Assembly (NCBI GenBank): GCA_017649925.1
Contig: JAGCFX010000062.1
Location: 1 to 45,759 of the forward strand
Length of the DNA stretch: 45,759 nt
From: Paludibacteraceae bacterium
GTDB taxonomy: Bacteria > Bacteroidota > Bacteroidia > Bacteroidales > Paludibacteraceae
Direction of reading: 5' to 3'
Shown here: positions 45,061 to 45,759 of the stretch, one piece after another
Layout of the letters: every line of letters starts with the position of its first letter
Position numbering within the stretch: position 1 is the first letter of the stretch
Notes under the pieces: model-generated
What the model was told of the DNA's origin: nothing
What the model saw: only the letters and a program-made list of their open reading frames with translations
Database searches by the model: none
Made by a program: the position numbers and the translations under genes

Positions 45061-45093
45061 GCAAAGGTACAATATTTTTTTGATATATGCAAG
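45061..45093 (-). promoter_or_regulatory. Promoter of the helical-protein/kinase operon
   Basis: On the minus strand TACCTTTGC (plus 45061-45069), 20-nt spacer, CTTG (plus CAAG 45090-45093). The pattern CTTGCATATATCAAA matches the extended -33 element seen elsewhere with one change. Confidence 0.7.
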
Positions 45094-45528
45094 TCCTTTT
45101 TGGTTCTTTTAATAAAAAAAGGGAGCGGTATAGGTGGGGAACAGACAAGGAATAAGCAGGTAATACCCTCGGTAATGACTAATAATCATTAAGAATCATT
45201 AAGAACAACTAACGCTGAGTTTTCGAACAGAGCGTTCGAAAAAAAAATGCATTGCACTATTTCACTATTGCACTTTGGAGGGAGAAAATGCAATGCAAAA
45301 AATGATATGTCAGTATTGTCAGTATTGTCAGTTTGGAGGTTCATTGATCAGTTCACAAGACAGATTGAACAGAGAAATAAAGGAAACTGACAAAACTGAC
45401 TGTGCAAATTTTTACTATTTATCAATTTTATGCCACTTATGCCGTTTATGCCAGTGCAAAAAAAATAATATGAGTAAAACGAACGCACAGATATGCGTAT
45501 GTAGAGAAAAAGATAGGTTTTTTTGCAG

Positions 45529-45583
45529 AATCGGCTCAAAAAAGTAAGTTTTTTGTATTTTTTTGGCTCAAAGTGAGCCGATT
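45529..45583. promoter_or_regulatory. Candidate operator: three GGCTCA elements before the last gene
   Basis: AATCGGCTCA (45529-45538) is inverted as TGAGCCGATT (45574-45583); a further GGCTCA (45565-45570) with AAG and TGAGCC makes a compact hairpin. They occupy the place where a -33 box would be for the -7 box at 45600-45608. Confidence 0.5.
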
Positions 45584-45599
45584 ATTGAAATATTTTTTG

Positions 45600-45608
45600 T
45601 AATTTTGC
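45600..45608 (+). promoter_or_regulatory. -7 box of the last gene's promoter
   Basis: TAATTTTGC is a full -7 element, but no TTTG stands 19-21 nt upstream; that position is AGCC inside an inverted repeat. This suggests activator-dependent or repressed transcription. The ATG follows after 14 nt. Confidence 0.6.
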
Positions 45609-45622
45609 ACCGATTTTGAAAA

Positions 45623-45759
45623 ATGACTATGGAAACATCTCGTGAAATACTGCATTTTTTGCACTATCATCCTCTCTCTTCACGTGAGGATATTCGTCTT
45701 GGTATTAACTTTCAAGGAAGCGATGCAACTCTTAAAAGACTCATTGCTGCTGCAATAGA
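45623..45759 (+). CDS. Unidentified gene, 5' part (runs off window), HTH-like N terminus
   Basis: Open from ATG 45623 (ATG 45629 also in frame) to the window end, about 45 residues. The text EILHFLHYHPLSSREDIRLGI followed by SDATLKRLIAAAI resembles the winged-helix openings of Bacteroidota regulators and of some Fic- or HipA-type proteins, but it is too short to assign. The promoter-like -7 box and the inverted repeats directly upstream support that it is a real, possibly self-regulated gene. Confidence 0.55.
   Translation, partial: MTMETSREILHFLHYHPLSSREDIRLGINFQGSDATLKRLIAAAI

Larger units (their letters stand above)
45094..45622. other. Repeat-rich non-coding region
   Basis: About 530 nt without a convincing gene. 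It holds AATCATTAAG twice in tandem (45184-45203), and a TTTTCGAAC/GTTCGAAAA inverted pair around 45219-45243. TGCATTGCA (45248-45256) is inverted at 45289-45297. GTCAGTATT is repeated at 9-nt period (45309-45334), with AAACTGAC inverted at 45384-45391. TTATGCC recurs three times at 9-nt period (45429-45453). Inverted GGCTCA elements (45529-45583) lie before a -7 box at 45600-45608. A 90-codon frame here is rejected. Confidence 0.7.

Noticed and set aside
45219-45243. Inverted repeat TTTTCGAAC/GTTCGAAAA as a terminator
   Set aside because: It is followed by A bases on the plus strand and preceded by T on the minus strand, so it is not an intrinsic terminator in either direction.
45309-45453. 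Possible CRISPR array
   Set aside because: Repeat units are 7-9 nt with no spacers of constant length and no cas genes in the window.
45275-45547. 90-codon Cys-rich frame with CQYCQYCQ and CHLCRLCQC
   Set aside because: The Cys pattern comes directly from the 9-nt tandem repeats; it has no promoter and continues into the inverted repeats before the next gene.

Overview
This window reads as chromosomal DNA of a Bacteroidota bacterium, most likely a Bacteroidales member of a gut or similar anaerobic lineage (inference). The reasons are: strong Bacteroidota-type promoters (TTTG, 19-20 nt, TAnnTTTGC) in front of many genes; a DUF5103 type IX secretion (T9SS) Plug protein; a DUF5723/TSP3/OmpA outer-membrane protein; and a giant secreted protein with a short C-terminal tag. 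No phage, insertion sequence or CRISPR array was found.

Layout. 1-557: 5' part of tsaD (minus), divergent from dnaE. 641-9756: housekeeping run dnaE-folC-lysS-gpsA-pgi (plus). 9773-10963: membrane-bound AraC-type regulator. 11070-21477: a 3319-aa exported protein and a 145-aa partner with a C-terminal membrane anchor. 21562-22776 (minus): T9SS Plug. 22943-23015: tRNA-Thr(CGT), followed by an unusual palindromic region built from pieces of the tRNA's own 3' end. 23207-28976 (minus): a six-gene signalling operon, in transcription order a SpoIIE-type phosphatase fused to an RsbW-like ATPase, a STAS protein, a RelA/SpoT-type alarmone synthetase, an APH-like kinase, an HD alarmone-hydrolase-like protein and a tyrosine phosphatase. 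29444-36025 (plus): an operon of an exported zinc-ribbon/OmpA protein, a lipoprotein, a HerA-like ATPase, rlmD and a subtilisin-like protease. 36041-36141 (minus): small SRP RNA with a non-GGAA apical loop. 36162-43455 (plus): RecD-like helicase, lipoprotein, DUF5723-TSP3-OmpA protein, yebC and rsmG. 43452-45053 (minus): a truncated Ser/Thr kinase with a membrane helix and a helical Bacteroidales-type protein. 45054-45622: non-coding, rich in short tandem repeats and hairpins. 45623-end: start of an unidentified gene.

How the parts work together. The giant protein and the subtilisin-like protease end in nearly the same short tag, and the T9SS Plug gene lies nearby, so both are candidate cargo of one export route. 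The signalling operon puts a partner-switching module (phosphatase, STAS, HATPase) beside separately encoded alarmone synthetase and hydrolase. It is the best candidate here for a little-described regulatory system. The most unusual non-coding structure is the tRNA-Thr palindrome. Everything was read by eye from sequence; family names are from recognition of motifs, not from database searches.
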